DNA of 64,000 nucleotides from Paenibacillus terrigena DSM 21567. GTDB lineage: Bacteria > Bacillota > Bacilli > Paenibacillales > Paenibacillaceae. Positions within the stretch are counted from its first letter, which is position 1. Each line of letters opens with the position of its first letter. A program made the position numbers and the translations under genes. Positions 15,718 through 24,083 of this stretch are shown here, one piece after another. The notes under the pieces were generated by a model. The model ran no database searches, was not told the origin of the DNA, and was given only the letters and a program-made list of their open reading frames with translations. The stretch spans positions 1 to 64,000 of the forward strand of contig NZ_KB895416.1 of the NCBI RefSeq assembly GCF_000374845.1, written 5' to 3'.

Positions 15718-17018
15718 TATACCTTCGTTTCCTTTGCGAAAAATTGCGGGAGATCGGCCTTGTGAGCAGCTTTCAACTCACTGAAGCAGTGATAAGCGGC
15801 ATCGTAGTCGCCGACCAATGGATTCATTAACAGGGCACGCATCGCCGCGTCCTCGTCCCCGTGTACGGCAGCAGCAACGGTTTCGCGCTCATAGGCTTTG
15901 AGCATCCGCATGTAGTCGATAATATGCCGATTTTGGAAGTCGCGAACTTTGACCGGTACGGCGCCGTCCTTGCCAACAACCGCGCACACTTCAACGGCGT
16001 CCGTGTCCTCCATGAAATCTAAAGCGCCGTTATTCAGCAGGTTCACGACATGGATTTCTTGTTTATCATTATAGATCGCATCCACAAGACTGATCGCGAC
16101 TTCAGAATAGTTCGCGCCTCCGCGGGTGGATAGCAGCTCAGGTTTGGTATGAAGCTCGGCATCCATGTAGATCTTCAGCAGTTCTTCTTCGATCTGCATG
16201 CACTTCTGGCCGCGCGTTAATTCACTTTCTTTGAGTAATTTAAGCTTCTTTTCTTTGAAATAGTAGTATTCCAAATAGGAAGAAGGGATCGCCCCTACCA
16301 TTTGAATGATATCTTTCGAGAATCCACTCGAAGGGATATTCTTCATTGCTTCGCTATTCAGGCCCATATCTAGCGCGGTTTTTAGATAGTCTTTACCGTC
16401 TTGCTCGATGGATGTAATCCAACTCAGATGGTTAAGGCCAATATAGGTGAACTTTGCACGTTCGAGCTGCAGGGTTTCGCGAATACTCTTGAACATGTTG
16501 AAAGGCACATTGCATAGGCCGAGCATCTTGACCTTGGTGTGATTGAGAATCGCTTCGGTAATAATGCCTGCCGGATTAGAGAAATTGATGAGCCATGCGT
16601 CCGGGCATAGCTCCTGCATGCGTTCCGCAATATGCAGCATCACCGGAATGGTGCGCATTGCTTTGAAGAATCCGCCGATACCGCACGTTTCTTGGCCGAT
16701 TAAATTATATTTCAGCGGGATCGATTCATCGATGACTCTGGCGGGAAGCTTGCCGACGCGAATTTGCGCGAGTACGAAGCACGCATCACGCAATGCTTCA
16801 TCCAAGTTCTGTGTCATGACTACGCGGCAGGACAGGTTCGCTGCCTGAATCATCCGTTCGCATAGACTGCCTACAATTTTAAGCTTTCTATCATCGATAT
16901 CCATCAGAACGAGCTCATCGATCGGCAAAACGTCTTTACGCTTGATCATGCCTTCAATGAGCTCGGGCGTGTAGGTGCTGCCTGATCCGATGATCGCAAT
17001 TTTCAATCTACTATTCAT
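15717..17018 (-). CDS. Family 4 glycoside hydrolase (6-phospho-beta-glucosidase type)
   Basis: This encodes 433 residues of the NAD- and metal-dependent GH4 family, which cleaves by transient oxidation at C3. The N-terminal Rossmann motif is IAIIGSGSTYTPEL. The metal-binding CNVP is near residue 170 and GLNHLSWI near 198. LVLMDIDDRKL binds NAD. Start ATG 17018 is chosen because GGAG lies six bases upstream. It sits in a MurNAc/GlcNAc locus, divergent from murR and with RpiR-type palindromes in between, so its natural substrate may be a phosphorylated amino-sugar disaccharide rather than cellobiose-6-P. MurNAc itself cannot be the oxidised sugar, because its O3 carries lactate. Confidence 0.88.
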   Translation of the reverse strand: MNSRLKIAIIGSGSTYTPELIEGMIKRKDVLPIDELVLMDIDDRKLKIVGSLCERMIQAANLSCRVVMTQNLDEALRDACFVLAQIRVGKLPARVIDESIPLKYNLIGQETCGIGGFFKAMRTIPVMLHIAERMQELCPDAWLINFSNPAGIITEAILNHTKVKMLGLCNVPFNMFKSIRETLQLERAKFTYIGLNHLSWITSIEQDGKDYLKTALDMGLNSEAMKNIPSSGFSKDIIQMVGAIPSSYLEYYYFKEKKLKLLKESELTRGQKCMQIEEELLKIYMDAELHTKPELLSTRGGANYSEVAISLVDAIYNDKQEIHVVNLLNNGALDFMEDTDAVEVCAVVGKDGAVPVKVRDFQNRHIIDYMRMLKAYERETVAAAVHGDEDAAMRALLMNPLVGDYDAAYHCFSELKAAHKADLPQFFAKETKV

Positions 17019-17149
17019 CCGCTTCTCCACCCTTCGATCCTTAGTTATCCGGAAAATGTTGCCATAAGATTACGCTGTTATTATAGCATTGCATTTTGAA
17101 TTGCCGCAATATAAAATAGAATTAATATTTCATAATGATAATAAATTTT

Positions 17150-17164
17150 TGAAATAAAATTTTG
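17150..17164 (+). promoter_or_regulatory. RpiR/MurR-type operator, site 1
   Basis: TGAAATAAAATTTTG is a near-palindrome of the TGAAAT-(3)-ATTTCA type in the GH4/murR divergent region. The extended TTTTTGAAATAAAATTTT recurs inverted before murQ. A weaker related match lies at 17118-17132. Confidence 0.5.
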
Positions 17165-17236
17165 GACTTGTCTTCTAGTTGGCCCTGCTTCGGCCTCTGG
17201 TATAATTCTTGTATTTTTACACCATTCCCCTTATGA

Positions 17237-17251
17237 TGAAATTAAATTTTG
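17237..17251 (+). promoter_or_regulatory. RpiR/MurR-type operator, site 2
   Basis: TGAAATTAAATTTTG lies 35 bp before the murR start codon. It shares 13 of its 15 bases with the perfect palindrome before the SpoIID-GHL10 gene. Confidence 0.55.
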
Positions 17252-17285
17252 CAACATAAATCATAATGACGAGTAGGGAAGAGAC

Positions 17286-18149
17286 ATGTCAATTAACGAT
17301 AATATTCTAATTAAGATTCGGGACATGAAAGAAAGTTTGACGCCTGTAGAGAAGCTGGTTGCCGAGTATATCTTAGAAAACTTGGAAGATATCCCGCATC
17401 TCTCTATCAAGAATCTCGCACAACTGACCAAGACTAGCGACGCATCGGTCCTTCGTTTCTGTAAGACGATGGGCTATACCGGCTACCGCAGTTTTATCGT
17501 AAGTATTTCGGCTTCGCTCGGTTCGATGGACGAGGACGAGAAGGATCAATATACGGATATACAGCCTGGAGACGATCTGTCCGTCATTATCTCGAATATT
17601 TCTCGCAACAATATCAAATCGATTGAAGACACGCAGAGCGTCATCGACAAGAATGAAATCGCTCGGGCGGTCCAAGTACTGCGTCAAAGCAAACGGATCG
17701 CGTTCTTCGGGATCGGCGCTTCGAGTCTGATCGGTATTGATGCGGAGCAGAAATTTACCCGGATTAACAAGGTGTGTCATACCTATGCGGACGGTCACAG
17801 TCAGCTGACGGCAGCGGTGCTCATGGAGAAGAACGATGTGGCTATCTTTATTTCGAATTCCGGCGATACGGTGGAAATCCTTGATTCGCTCGAGATTGCC
17901 AAGAAGAACGGCGCATGTACGATTGCCATCACCAAATATCATAAAAGTGAACTGGCGGATAAAGCGGATATCGTGCTAAGCATCTCGACGCCAGAAGTTA
18001 CGATTCGAAGCGGGGCGATGGGATCGCGAATTGCGATGTTGACCGTGATAGATATCCTTTTTGCAGGTGTAGCCAGCGCCGAGTATAAGAACGTCAAGAA
18101 ATATTTAACCAAGACGCATAATATATTATCCAGCAAACATCGGAAATAA
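17286..18149 (+). CDS. murR: MurR-like RpiR-family transcriptional regulator
   Basis: This encodes 287 residues. The N-terminal RpiR helix-turn-helix (about 1-77) has LTPVEKLVAEYILENL and LSIKNLAQLTKTSDASVLRF. The C-terminal SIS sugar-isomerase-like ligand domain (about 125-260) has RIAFFGIGASSLIGIDAEQKF and VAIFISNSGDTVEILDSLEI. In known MurR proteins this domain senses MurNAc-6-phosphate, the substrate of MurQ, whose gene follows. It is divergent from the GH4-kinase pair and has candidate operators on both sides, so it probably controls both directions. GGGAAGAG precedes ATG 17286. Confidence 0.88.
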   Translation: MSINDNILIKIRDMKESLTPVEKLVAEYILENLEDIPHLSIKNLAQLTKTSDASVLRFCKTMGYTGYRSFIVSISASLGSMDEDEKDQYTDIQPGDDLSVIISNISRNNIKSIEDTQSVIDKNEIARAVQVLRQSKRIAFFGIGASSLIGIDAEQKFTRINKVCHTYADGHSQLTAAVLMEKNDVAIFISNSGDTVEILDSLEIAKKNGACTIAITKYHKSELADKADIVLSISTPEVTIRSGAMGSRIAMLTVIDILFAGVASAEYKNVKKYLTKTHNILSSKHRK

Positions 18150-18158
18150 GTCATACAG

Positions 18159-18192
18159 ACATCGGTCTATTGCCATAGAGCCGGTGTTTTTT
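18159..18192 (+). terminator. Terminator after murR
   Basis: ACATCGG-CTAT pairs with ATAG-CCGGTGT, followed by TTTTTT. It separates murR from the murQ promoter. Confidence 0.75.
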
Positions 18193-18233
18193 GTCGAAAT
18201 AGGGAAATAAAAAAACAATAATTTATTTTATAA

Positions 18234-18284
18234 TAAAATTTTATTTCAAAAACTATTGACCGAATTGAAAATACTGGATAATAT
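18234..18284 (+). promoter_or_regulatory. murQ operon promoter with upstream operator
   Basis: TTGACC (18256-18261) and TAATAT (18279-18284) are 17 bp apart. The operator-like TAAAATTTTATTTCA at 18234-18248 ends 7 bp before the -35 box and is the inverse of site 1. It is the likely control point for the murQ-ABC-anmK operon. Confidence 0.65.
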
Positions 18285-18328
18285 GAATTTAAGATAAATA
18301 CATCACCAGGATGGATAGGAGGATGGCA

Positions 18329-19243
18329 ATGGATGAATATCTGGCGAGATTGACTACGGAAGCGATCAATGAGACGACACGGATAATTGATGAATGTTCA
18401 ACCGAGGAAATGGTGCGTCTCATGAACGAGCAGGATGCTACGGTTCCGGGTGCAGTCGCAGCAGAAATACCGCAAATTGCAAGAGCGGTTGACATACTGC
18501 ACCATGCGCTCAAGAACGGCGGCAGAATGTTCTACGTAGGAGCTGGATCTTCTGGCAGACTTGGTGTACTCGATGCATCGGAATGTCCTCCTACGTTCGG
18601 CATTAACCCGATGATTGTGCAGGGACATATTGCTGGAGGCGATGGGGCGCTGAGAACCGCTGTTGAAGGTTGTGAAGACAATGCAGAGGAGGGTATAGCA
18701 CTTATTGAACGGTGCGGGGTGACAGACAAGGATGTTGTTATCGGCATTACGGCCAGCGGAAGCGCGCAATTTGTGATTGCCGGACTTACGAAGGCGAAGG
18801 AAATTGGAGCCGCAACGATCGGTGTCGTCAATAACAAGAATTCCAGATTAGAGCCTGTCTGCGATGTATGCATAGCGCCCGTTGTCGGGCCAGAGGTCAT
18901 CATGGGTTCTACTCGATTGAAAGCGGGTACAGCACAGAAACTTGTACTCAACATGCTCACGACATGCACGATGGTGAAGCTCGGGAAGACGTATAACAAC
19001 CTGATGGTAGATTTGAAGGCAAGTAATAAAAAATTGCGAGACCGTTCCGTTCGTATCATTCGGTCTGCGACAGGCGTCGATGCCGGCACAGCTGCTGTTT
19101 ATTTAGAAAGCGCTTCCATGAGTTGTAAGCTTGCTATTATGATGATTAAAACCGGTCTGGATGCGAAGGAAGCAGAGCAAGTGTTGGAACAGTTCGACGG
19201 CAGTTTGAAAAAGGCAATTAGCAGTTTTAACAAGGTAGTGTAA
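18329..19243 (+). CDS. murQ: N-acetylmuramic acid 6-phosphate etherase
   Basis: This encodes a 304-residue cytoplasmic SIS-domain enzyme. It cleaves the lactyl ether of MurNAc-6-phosphate to give GlcNAc-6-phosphate and D-lactate. The signature FYVGAGSSGRLGVLDASECP (about 64-83) contains the sugar-phosphate site and the catalytic Glu of DASE. A second element, GITASGSAQFVIAGL, lies near residue 145, and the C-terminal tail has the small UBA-like helix set. ATG 18329 is six bases after AGGAGG; two earlier ATGs are too close to or before that site. It is the first gene of a run encoding a sugar importer and AnmK, which places the imported sugar as MurNAc-containing. Confidence 0.95.
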   Translation: MDEYLARLTTEAINETTRIIDECSTEEMVRLMNEQDATVPGAVAAEIPQIARAVDILHHALKNGGRMFYVGAGSSGRLGVLDASECPPTFGINPMIVQGHIAGGDGALRTAVEGCEDNAEEGIALIERCGVTDKDVVIGITASGSAQFVIAGLTKAKEIGAATIGVVNNKNSRLEPVCDVCIAPVVGPEVIMGSTRLKAGTAQKLVLNMLTTCTMVKLGKTYNNLMVDLKASNKKLRDRSVRIIRSATGVDAGTAAVYLESASMSCKLAIMMIKTGLDAKEAEQVLEQFDGSLKKAISSFNKVV

Positions 19244-19265
19244 AAGATTAAGGAGGCATGTATTT

Positions 19266-20726
19266 ATGAAAAGAAAAATGCGTGTATTAGCATCGATTTG
19301 TGCTTTAACTTTAGCTTTAACCGCCTTGACAGCATGTGGCAGCTCATCGACGACCAAAGAGGGGACGCCAGAGAGCACAAACAATACGAACAACAACAAC
19401 ACGAATGTGAGCACAGAAGCGGCGAAAGACACCATTACGGCACTGTTGCCGCCAGTATCACCAGCCTATCAAGAAAATTTCTCGCAAATGGAAAAAGATT
19501 TTAATGCCTTATATCCGAATCTTACGTTGAAAATTGAACCTGCCAGCTGGGAAGATATGACCCAGAAGCTGGATACGCAGGTGAATGCGGGCAGCCCACC
19601 GGATATCGCATTCCTGGGTTCGTCAGGCATTTCGAAATACGTTGAGCAAGGCATGGCCTTGGATATTACGGATGCAGCAACGGCTGAGATGATTGCGGAT
19701 TTTGATCAAGCACCGCTTGAATACATGAAGAATGGCACCGGTCTATACGGCTTCCCGGCTTATATGGAAGTACACGCCTTAGGGGGAAACAAGGAGTTCC
19801 TCGAAAAAGCGGGGATCGACTACAAGAAAATTCAAAAAGAAGGCTGGACCTTCGAGCAATTCCGTGAAGACATCAAGAAAGGCGTTGTATCCGAAGGGGG
19901 AAAAACCTCCCGTTACGGATTCGTATTCGCGACGGCCGGCGTAGCGTCGAAAGATTATCTGGCGATTCTCGTCAAAAGTGCGGGCATGCCAGCGGCATTT
20001 AATAAAGATCTGAAGTTTGCCTATACGAGTAAAAACTATCTGGAAGTCTTAAAAGATATCCGGGTGATGATCGATGACGGTTCAATGCCGAAAGAGTTGA
20101 GTTCGGTTGATGCTGGTAAACGTTGGAATATGTTCCTGACAGGCCAGACGATGATTACAGGTAAAGGGCTGGCGGTGTTCGAGAACTCCGCGAATAAAAA
20201 TAATGAGAAAATTAAAGCGAATGATGGTAGCGCTGTCAAAGGAAGTATTCCGGCAGAATACATCGTGCTCCCGGTTCCTTCCTTCGCAGGCCAGAAAGCG
20301 ATGGCAAGTGCTGTCGTAGACGGATACGTCGCGTTCCGCGGCAAGAAGGAGCCAACGCCTGAGCACAAAGCCAATGTGGTTAAAGCAGCTTACTTCTTGG
20401 CGAGCGGCAAAGTAGCGGCGACGACGAATAACGATCTGTTCGCTGCGCATATCACGAAGAGCGGTAAAAAAGAAGCAGAGAGCATGACCGTGAACCGGAA
20501 TCCTGACAATGTCGCAGCGGTAGAAGCGATGCTCGCGACAGCATCTCCAGCTCGTCCTGACATTCCGACAGATTTAGGCGCCAAAGCAATTAAGCTGGAA
20601 GATGAAGTCATTATTCCGAAATTGCAGGCATTGATTGCTGGTGAAATCACGCCAGAAGCTATGTATGATGCGGTGAAGGCGGCAGCCATTCAAGCCTTCG
20701 GCGAAGATGGTGTTGTAAAAGACTAA
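19266..20726 (+). CDS. ABC sugar-binding lipoprotein (peptidoglycan sugar importer)
   Basis: This encodes a 486-residue lipoprotein of the family-1 extracellular solute-binding class. The signal sequence ends in the lipobox LTAC, followed by a Ser/Thr/Asn linker rich in NNTNNNN. The mature part shows the usual two-lobe layout (ALLPPVSPAYQENFSQMEKD, then INAGSPPDIAFLGSSG-like substrate loops). Two permeases follow, without an ATPase, as is normal for carbohydrate importers that share MsmX. Its place between murQ and anmK suggests MurNAc, anhydro-MurNAc or a wall disaccharide as ligand, instead of the PTS transporter MurP used by B. subtilis. The ligand assignment is inference. Confidence 0.85.
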   Translation: MKRKMRVLASICALTLALTALTACGSSSTTKEGTPESTNNTNNNNTNVSTEAAKDTITALLPPVSPAYQENFSQMEKDFNALYPNLTLKIEPASWEDMTQKLDTQVNAGSPPDIAFLGSSGISKYVEQGMALDITDAATAEMIADFDQAPLEYMKNGTGLYGFPAYMEVHALGGNKEFLEKAGIDYKKIQKEGWTFEQFREDIKKGVVSEGGKTSRYGFVFATAGVASKDYLAILVKSAGMPAAFNKDLKFAYTSKNYLEVLKDIRVMIDDGSMPKELSSVDAGKRWNMFLTGQTMITGKGLAVFENSANKNNEKIKANDGSAVKGSIPAEYIVLPVPSFAGQKAMASAVVDGYVAFRGKKEPTPEHKANVVKAAYFLASGKVAATTNNDLFAAHITKSGKKEAESMTVNRNPDNVAAVEAMLATASPARPDIPTDLGAKAIKLEDEVIIPKLQALIAGEITPEAMYDAVKAAAIQAFGEDGVVKD

Positions 20727-20739
20727 GATGTAAGCTGTC

Positions 20740-20776
20740 TCGGATAGGCGTGCGAATGTTCGTGCGGCTATCCGAA
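20740..20776 (+). other. Intercistronic hairpin after the binding-protein gene
   Basis: TCGGATAG pairs with CTATCCGA, with further TGCGAA/TTCG pairing inside. It lacks a T-run, so it is more likely an RNA-stabilising or attenuating hairpin that lets the binding protein be made in excess over the permeases. Confidence 0.6.
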
Positions 20777-20812
20777 ACTTTTATGAAACTGAGATGGGAG
20801 AGGGGGCGCAAC

Positions 20813-21715
20813 ATGACCCAAATCGCAAAGCCGATAAAGAGAAGAAAAATCAAAGGAGACAGCGGCGCTGGTTATGCTTTTATTGCCGTTGCGTTGGTTA
20901 TTTTCGCGTTGTTTACTGCATATCCGGTTCTGAGCGCATTGATCATTAGTTTTCAAAAATATATGCCGCTTGGTTCTAAGTTTATCGGATTCGATAATTA
21001 TATCGACTCGCTTAAGGACCCTCTATTCTGGAAAGCGATTAAGAATACCGTTGTGTATACCGTGCTAACCGTACCTGTAGCTCTGTTCATTTCATTAGGT
21101 GTATCTCTCCTAATCCTGCCGCTGAAGAAAAAGCTGCAAACCGTGTTCAAAGCTATTTATTATTTGCCGGCCGTTGCATCCGGTGTCGCATTATCCGTCG
21201 TATGGCTTTGGATTTTCGATCCGATGCCGAACGGGATCTTCAACCAACTGCTCGGATATTTCGGCATAAACAATGTGAATTGGCTTGGAGCTACCTCCAC
21301 CTCCATGTTCTCGCTCGTTCTCATGTCATGGTTGTCGAGTCACGGTACGAGCATCATTATCTATTTGGCCGCTTTGCTCGGTATTGATGACAGCTACTAC
21401 GAGGCAGCAGAATTGGACGGCGCTTCATTCCTGAAGAAGCTGTGGTATATTGTTATTCCTTGTCTGAAACCAACGACATTATTCCTGCTTGTAACGGGTG
21501 TCATTGGCTCATTCCAGGTATTCCAGAACGCTTACCTCATGACGGGAGGCGGCCCGGACAATGCGACGACAATGGTCGGATTATTGATTTTTAACAATGC
21601 ATTCAAATATTTTGAATTTGGCAAAGCTGCCGCACAATCTCTCATTTTGGCCTTGATTATCGGAGGTATCTCATTGATTCAATTTAAATTCTTAGGCAAA
21701 GACGTGGAGTATTGA
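20813..21715 (+). CDS. ABC sugar permease (MalF/UgpA type)
   Basis: This encodes a 300-residue inner-membrane permease with six transmembrane helices. The cytoplasmic coupling loop YYEAAELDGASFLKKLWYIV carries the EAA-x3-G motif that contacts the ATPase. The start is ATG 20813, preceded by GAGAGGGGG; an upstream in-frame codon at 20750 lies inside the intercistronic hairpin. It pairs with the next gene as the heterodimeric channel for the peptidoglycan-sugar importer. Confidence 0.9.
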   Translation: MTQIAKPIKRRKIKGDSGAGYAFIAVALVIFALFTAYPVLSALIISFQKYMPLGSKFIGFDNYIDSLKDPLFWKAIKNTVVYTVLTVPVALFISLGVSLLILPLKKKLQTVFKAIYYLPAVASGVALSVVWLWIFDPMPNGIFNQLLGYFGINNVNWLGATSTSMFSLVLMSWLSSHGTSIIIYLAALLGIDDSYYEAAELDGASFLKKLWYIVIPCLKPTTLFLLVTGVIGSFQVFQNAYLMTGGGPDNATTMVGLLIFNNAFKYFEFGKAAAQSLILALIIGGISLIQFKFLGKDVEY

Positions 21716-21733
21716 GGAAGGGGAGAAATCCAT

Positions 21734-22594
21734 ATGGCGCTCTATAGTGAACACACGGGGAAAAAGCCGCTCAAATATGCTAGAAATACGGTCATAATTA
21801 TCATACTACTGCTGTTTGCTCTTGCGACGATATTCCCGATTTATTTTATGATTATTTCTTCCTTAGGCGATCCCGTCGAAGCCGGGGCAATGAGTTATAC
21901 GTTATTTCCCACCAAAATTTCGTTAGAATCATATAAGTTCTTTTTTGACTATAGTGATTATTCTTTACGATGGCTTTTAAATTCCCTGATTGTGGCAAGC
22001 GTCGTCACCGTTTCGAATGTGTTTTTTGCCAGTATGGCGGGTTATGCATTCTCTAAAATACGATTTAAGGGCAGATCCGTTCTCTTTGCCATCTTGCTCG
22101 TTGCCATGATGATTCCGTATCAGGTCACGCAAGTGCCTTTGTACATCCTGATCGTTAATATTTTTGAAATCCAGAATACCTATAGCGCCCTGATTCTGCC
22201 GGGACTTGTAACGGTATATAACATATTCCTGTCGAAGCAGTTCATGAGTAGCATTCCTGGAGAAATTCTTGAATGCGCGAAGATTGAAGGGTGTAACCAG
22301 TTCCAGGTCTATTTGAGAATTATTCTCCCATTATCCAAAACGGTTCTCGCCGTTATGGCGATTCTTACCTTCATGGAAAGCTGGAATACTTTCTTCTGGC
22401 CGCTGCTCGTCACCAATACGATGGATATGCAGACGATTCAAGTCGGGCTCAAAAACTTCAGATTTGCGAATACGACGTACTTCGCACCAATGATGGCGGG
22501 CGCTACGATCTCTGCGCTGCCGATGTTCATCCTCTTCTTCAGCTTGCAGAAATACTTCTTAAAAGGCGTCACGGTAGGCGCGGTGAAAGGTTAA
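21734..22594 (+). CDS. ABC sugar permease (MalG/UgpE type)
   Basis: This encodes a 286-residue permease with six helices and the EAA loop in the form ILECAKIEGCNQFQVYLRII, where Cys-Ala replaces the usual Ala-Ala. The N-terminal IFPIYFMIISSLGDP is typical of the second subunit of sugar importers. It begins 18 bp after the first permease and ends one base before the anmK start codon, so all three are cotranslated. No ATPase gene lies nearby; a shared MsmX-type ATPase elsewhere would be needed. Confidence 0.9.
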   Translation: MALYSEHTGKKPLKYARNTVIIIILLLFALATIFPIYFMIISSLGDPVEAGAMSYTLFPTKISLESYKFFFDYSDYSLRWLLNSLIVASVVTVSNVFFASMAGYAFSKIRFKGRSVLFAILLVAMMIPYQVTQVPLYILIVNIFEIQNTYSALILPGLVTVYNIFLSKQFMSSIPGEILECAKIEGCNQFQVYLRIILPLSKTVLAVMAILTFMESWNTFFWPLLVTNTMDMQTIQVGLKNFRFANTTYFAPMMAGATISALPMFILFFSLQKYFLKGVTVGAVKG

Positions 22595-22595
22595 T

Positions 22596-23792
22596 ATGAG
22601 CAGCGCGATGGTATCTAAGTCCCAATCTCGTTATGCTGTCGGCCTGATGTCCGGCACGTCCGTTGATGGAATCGATGCGGCTGTCATACGAATGAGCGGG
22701 ATTCCGGGCGAATCGCCGCAGGTCGAGCTGATCGCGTTCGAGAATACGGCCTATACGGCTGCCATTCGAGAGGAGATCTTCATGCTCTTCGATCCGATCC
22801 AGGCAACCGTAGACAAGGTTGGCAAGATGAATGTATTGCTTGGCGAATTATTTGCTGAAGCTGCGCTCTCCGTGATTGCAAGAGCAGGGCTTACGCCGTC
22901 AGAAGTTTCGGTCATCGGTTCGCATGGACAGACGATTTATCATGCACCGGATCTGGAGCGTATGCATGGATTTGATGTGCATTATACCGTACAGATCGGT
23001 GAAGGTTCCGTGATTGCGGCAAGAACAGGAATACCTTGCGTGTCGGACTTTCGGCCGGCAGATATGGCAGTCGGTGGTCAAGGTGCGCCGCTCGTTCCTT
23101 TCACGGAATATCTGCTGTATCGGGAAGCTCATCGAACGATGCTGCTGCAGAATATCGGCGGAATCGGCAATATTACGATTATTCCTGCCAATTGCGCGCC
23201 TGAGCAGGTATATGCTTTTGATACCGGACCGGGGAACATGCTCATCGACGGTGTTGCCCAGCGTCTATATCCGGGACAACTAACGATGGATACTGGGGGA
23301 GCCATTGCTCGAACGGGCAGCATAGACGCGGGGTTTCTTCATTTTTTGCAGCAAGAGGGGTACTATGCACTGCCTTTGCCGAAATCGACAGGCAGAGAAC
23401 GATTTGGTTCTTCTTATATAGATAGGTTGCTTCGGTATGCGGAGGAGCACGGAATTTCTTCCGAAAATATTGTAGCAACGGTCACAAAGCTGACGGCGTG
23501 GTCGATCGGAGATGCGTATCGACGCTATATCCGAGACCAGAATCCTGCAGATGTCATGCTGGTAGGCGGCGGAGGAAGCTATAATCCCGTGCTGATGGCG
23601 TACATTTCGCAAGAAATGGAACCGATGGGCGTGCAAGTGATGACACAGGAACAGGTTGGTCTGAGCAGCGATGCCAAAGAGGCCGTCGCGTTCGCCTTGC
23701 TTGCGGATTATACACTGGCCCGGCAGCCGAACAATCTTCCTGCTGTGACAGGCGCCGAGCGAGCTATCGTGATGGGGAAAGTTTCGTATTAG
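22596..23792 (+). CDS. anmK: Anhydro-N-acetylmuramic acid kinase
   Basis: This encodes 398 residues. The enzyme opens 1,6-anhydro-MurNAc with ATP to give MurNAc-6-phosphate, the MurQ substrate. Signatures seen are VGLMSGTSVDGIDAAVI (ATP and sugar site), VIGSHGQTIYHAP, AVGGQGAPLVPFTEYLL, FDTGPGNMLID and LVGGGGSYNPVLM. Anhydro-MurNAc is made only by lytic transglycosylases, so its presence in the operon implies that the imported fragments include such products. The SpoIID domain of the downstream surface protein belongs to an enzyme class that makes them. The gene follows the permease directly. Confidence 0.95.
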   Translation: MSSAMVSKSQSRYAVGLMSGTSVDGIDAAVIRMSGIPGESPQVELIAFENTAYTAAIREEIFMLFDPIQATVDKVGKMNVLLGELFAEAALSVIARAGLTPSEVSVIGSHGQTIYHAPDLERMHGFDVHYTVQIGEGSVIAARTGIPCVSDFRPADMAVGGQGAPLVPFTEYLLYREAHRTMLLQNIGGIGNITIIPANCAPEQVYAFDTGPGNMLIDGVAQRLYPGQLTMDTGGAIARTGSIDAGFLHFLQQEGYYALPLPKSTGRERFGSSYIDRLLRYAEEHGISSENIVATVTKLTAWSIGDAYRRYIRDQNPADVMLVGGGGSYNPVLMAYISQEMEPMGVQVMTQEQVGLSSDAKEAVAFALLADYTLARQPNNLPAVTGAERAIVMGKVSY

Positions 23793-23802
23793 AATTAGAA
23801 TC

Positions 23803-24050
23803 GTGTTCAAAAAGTCGGCTTTTCAGCACCTGAAAGTTTTCGAAGAAAACTTACTTCGTAAGCATGGACTCAGGTTGCGAGAATCCTCGGATAATGCTTC
23901 CGTAGCGAGTTTTTCTTCGAAAAACTTTTAGGAGGAACGGAGTTTAGGCAAAACCTAAATGAGTACCGGACTTCGAGGATGAACGCAAGATTCGATGTCG
24001 AATTCTCTACATGAAACACTTCGTGATCAAAAGATGATTTTTTGAACAAC
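23803..24050. mobile_element. MITE-like element with terminal inverted repeats
   Basis: The 248-bp sequence begins GTGTTCAAAAAGTC and ends GATTTTTTGAACAAC. The right end, read in reverse, is GTTGTTCAAAAAATCATCTTTTG and matches most of the left end (GTTCAAAAA-TC-TTTT). It has no coding capacity and is full of internal pairings (CGAAGAAAAC / TTTTTCTTCG). Similar sequences are abundant in Paenibacillus. It interrupts the operon between anmK and the GNAT gene. I found no clear target duplication. Confidence 0.7.
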
Positions 24051-24083
24051 CTTTATGTGCGGCTAAGGGGGGGGCGGGTTCGA

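Noticed and set aside
19106-19120. Catabolite-responsive element (GAAAGCGCTTCC)
   Set aside because: It lies deep inside the murQ coding sequence and matches only part of the consensus.
23803-24050. Start of the GNAT gene at TTG 24042
   Set aside because: That codon is inside the right terminal repeat of the MITE-like element; ATG 24084 with a G-rich site upstream is preferred.
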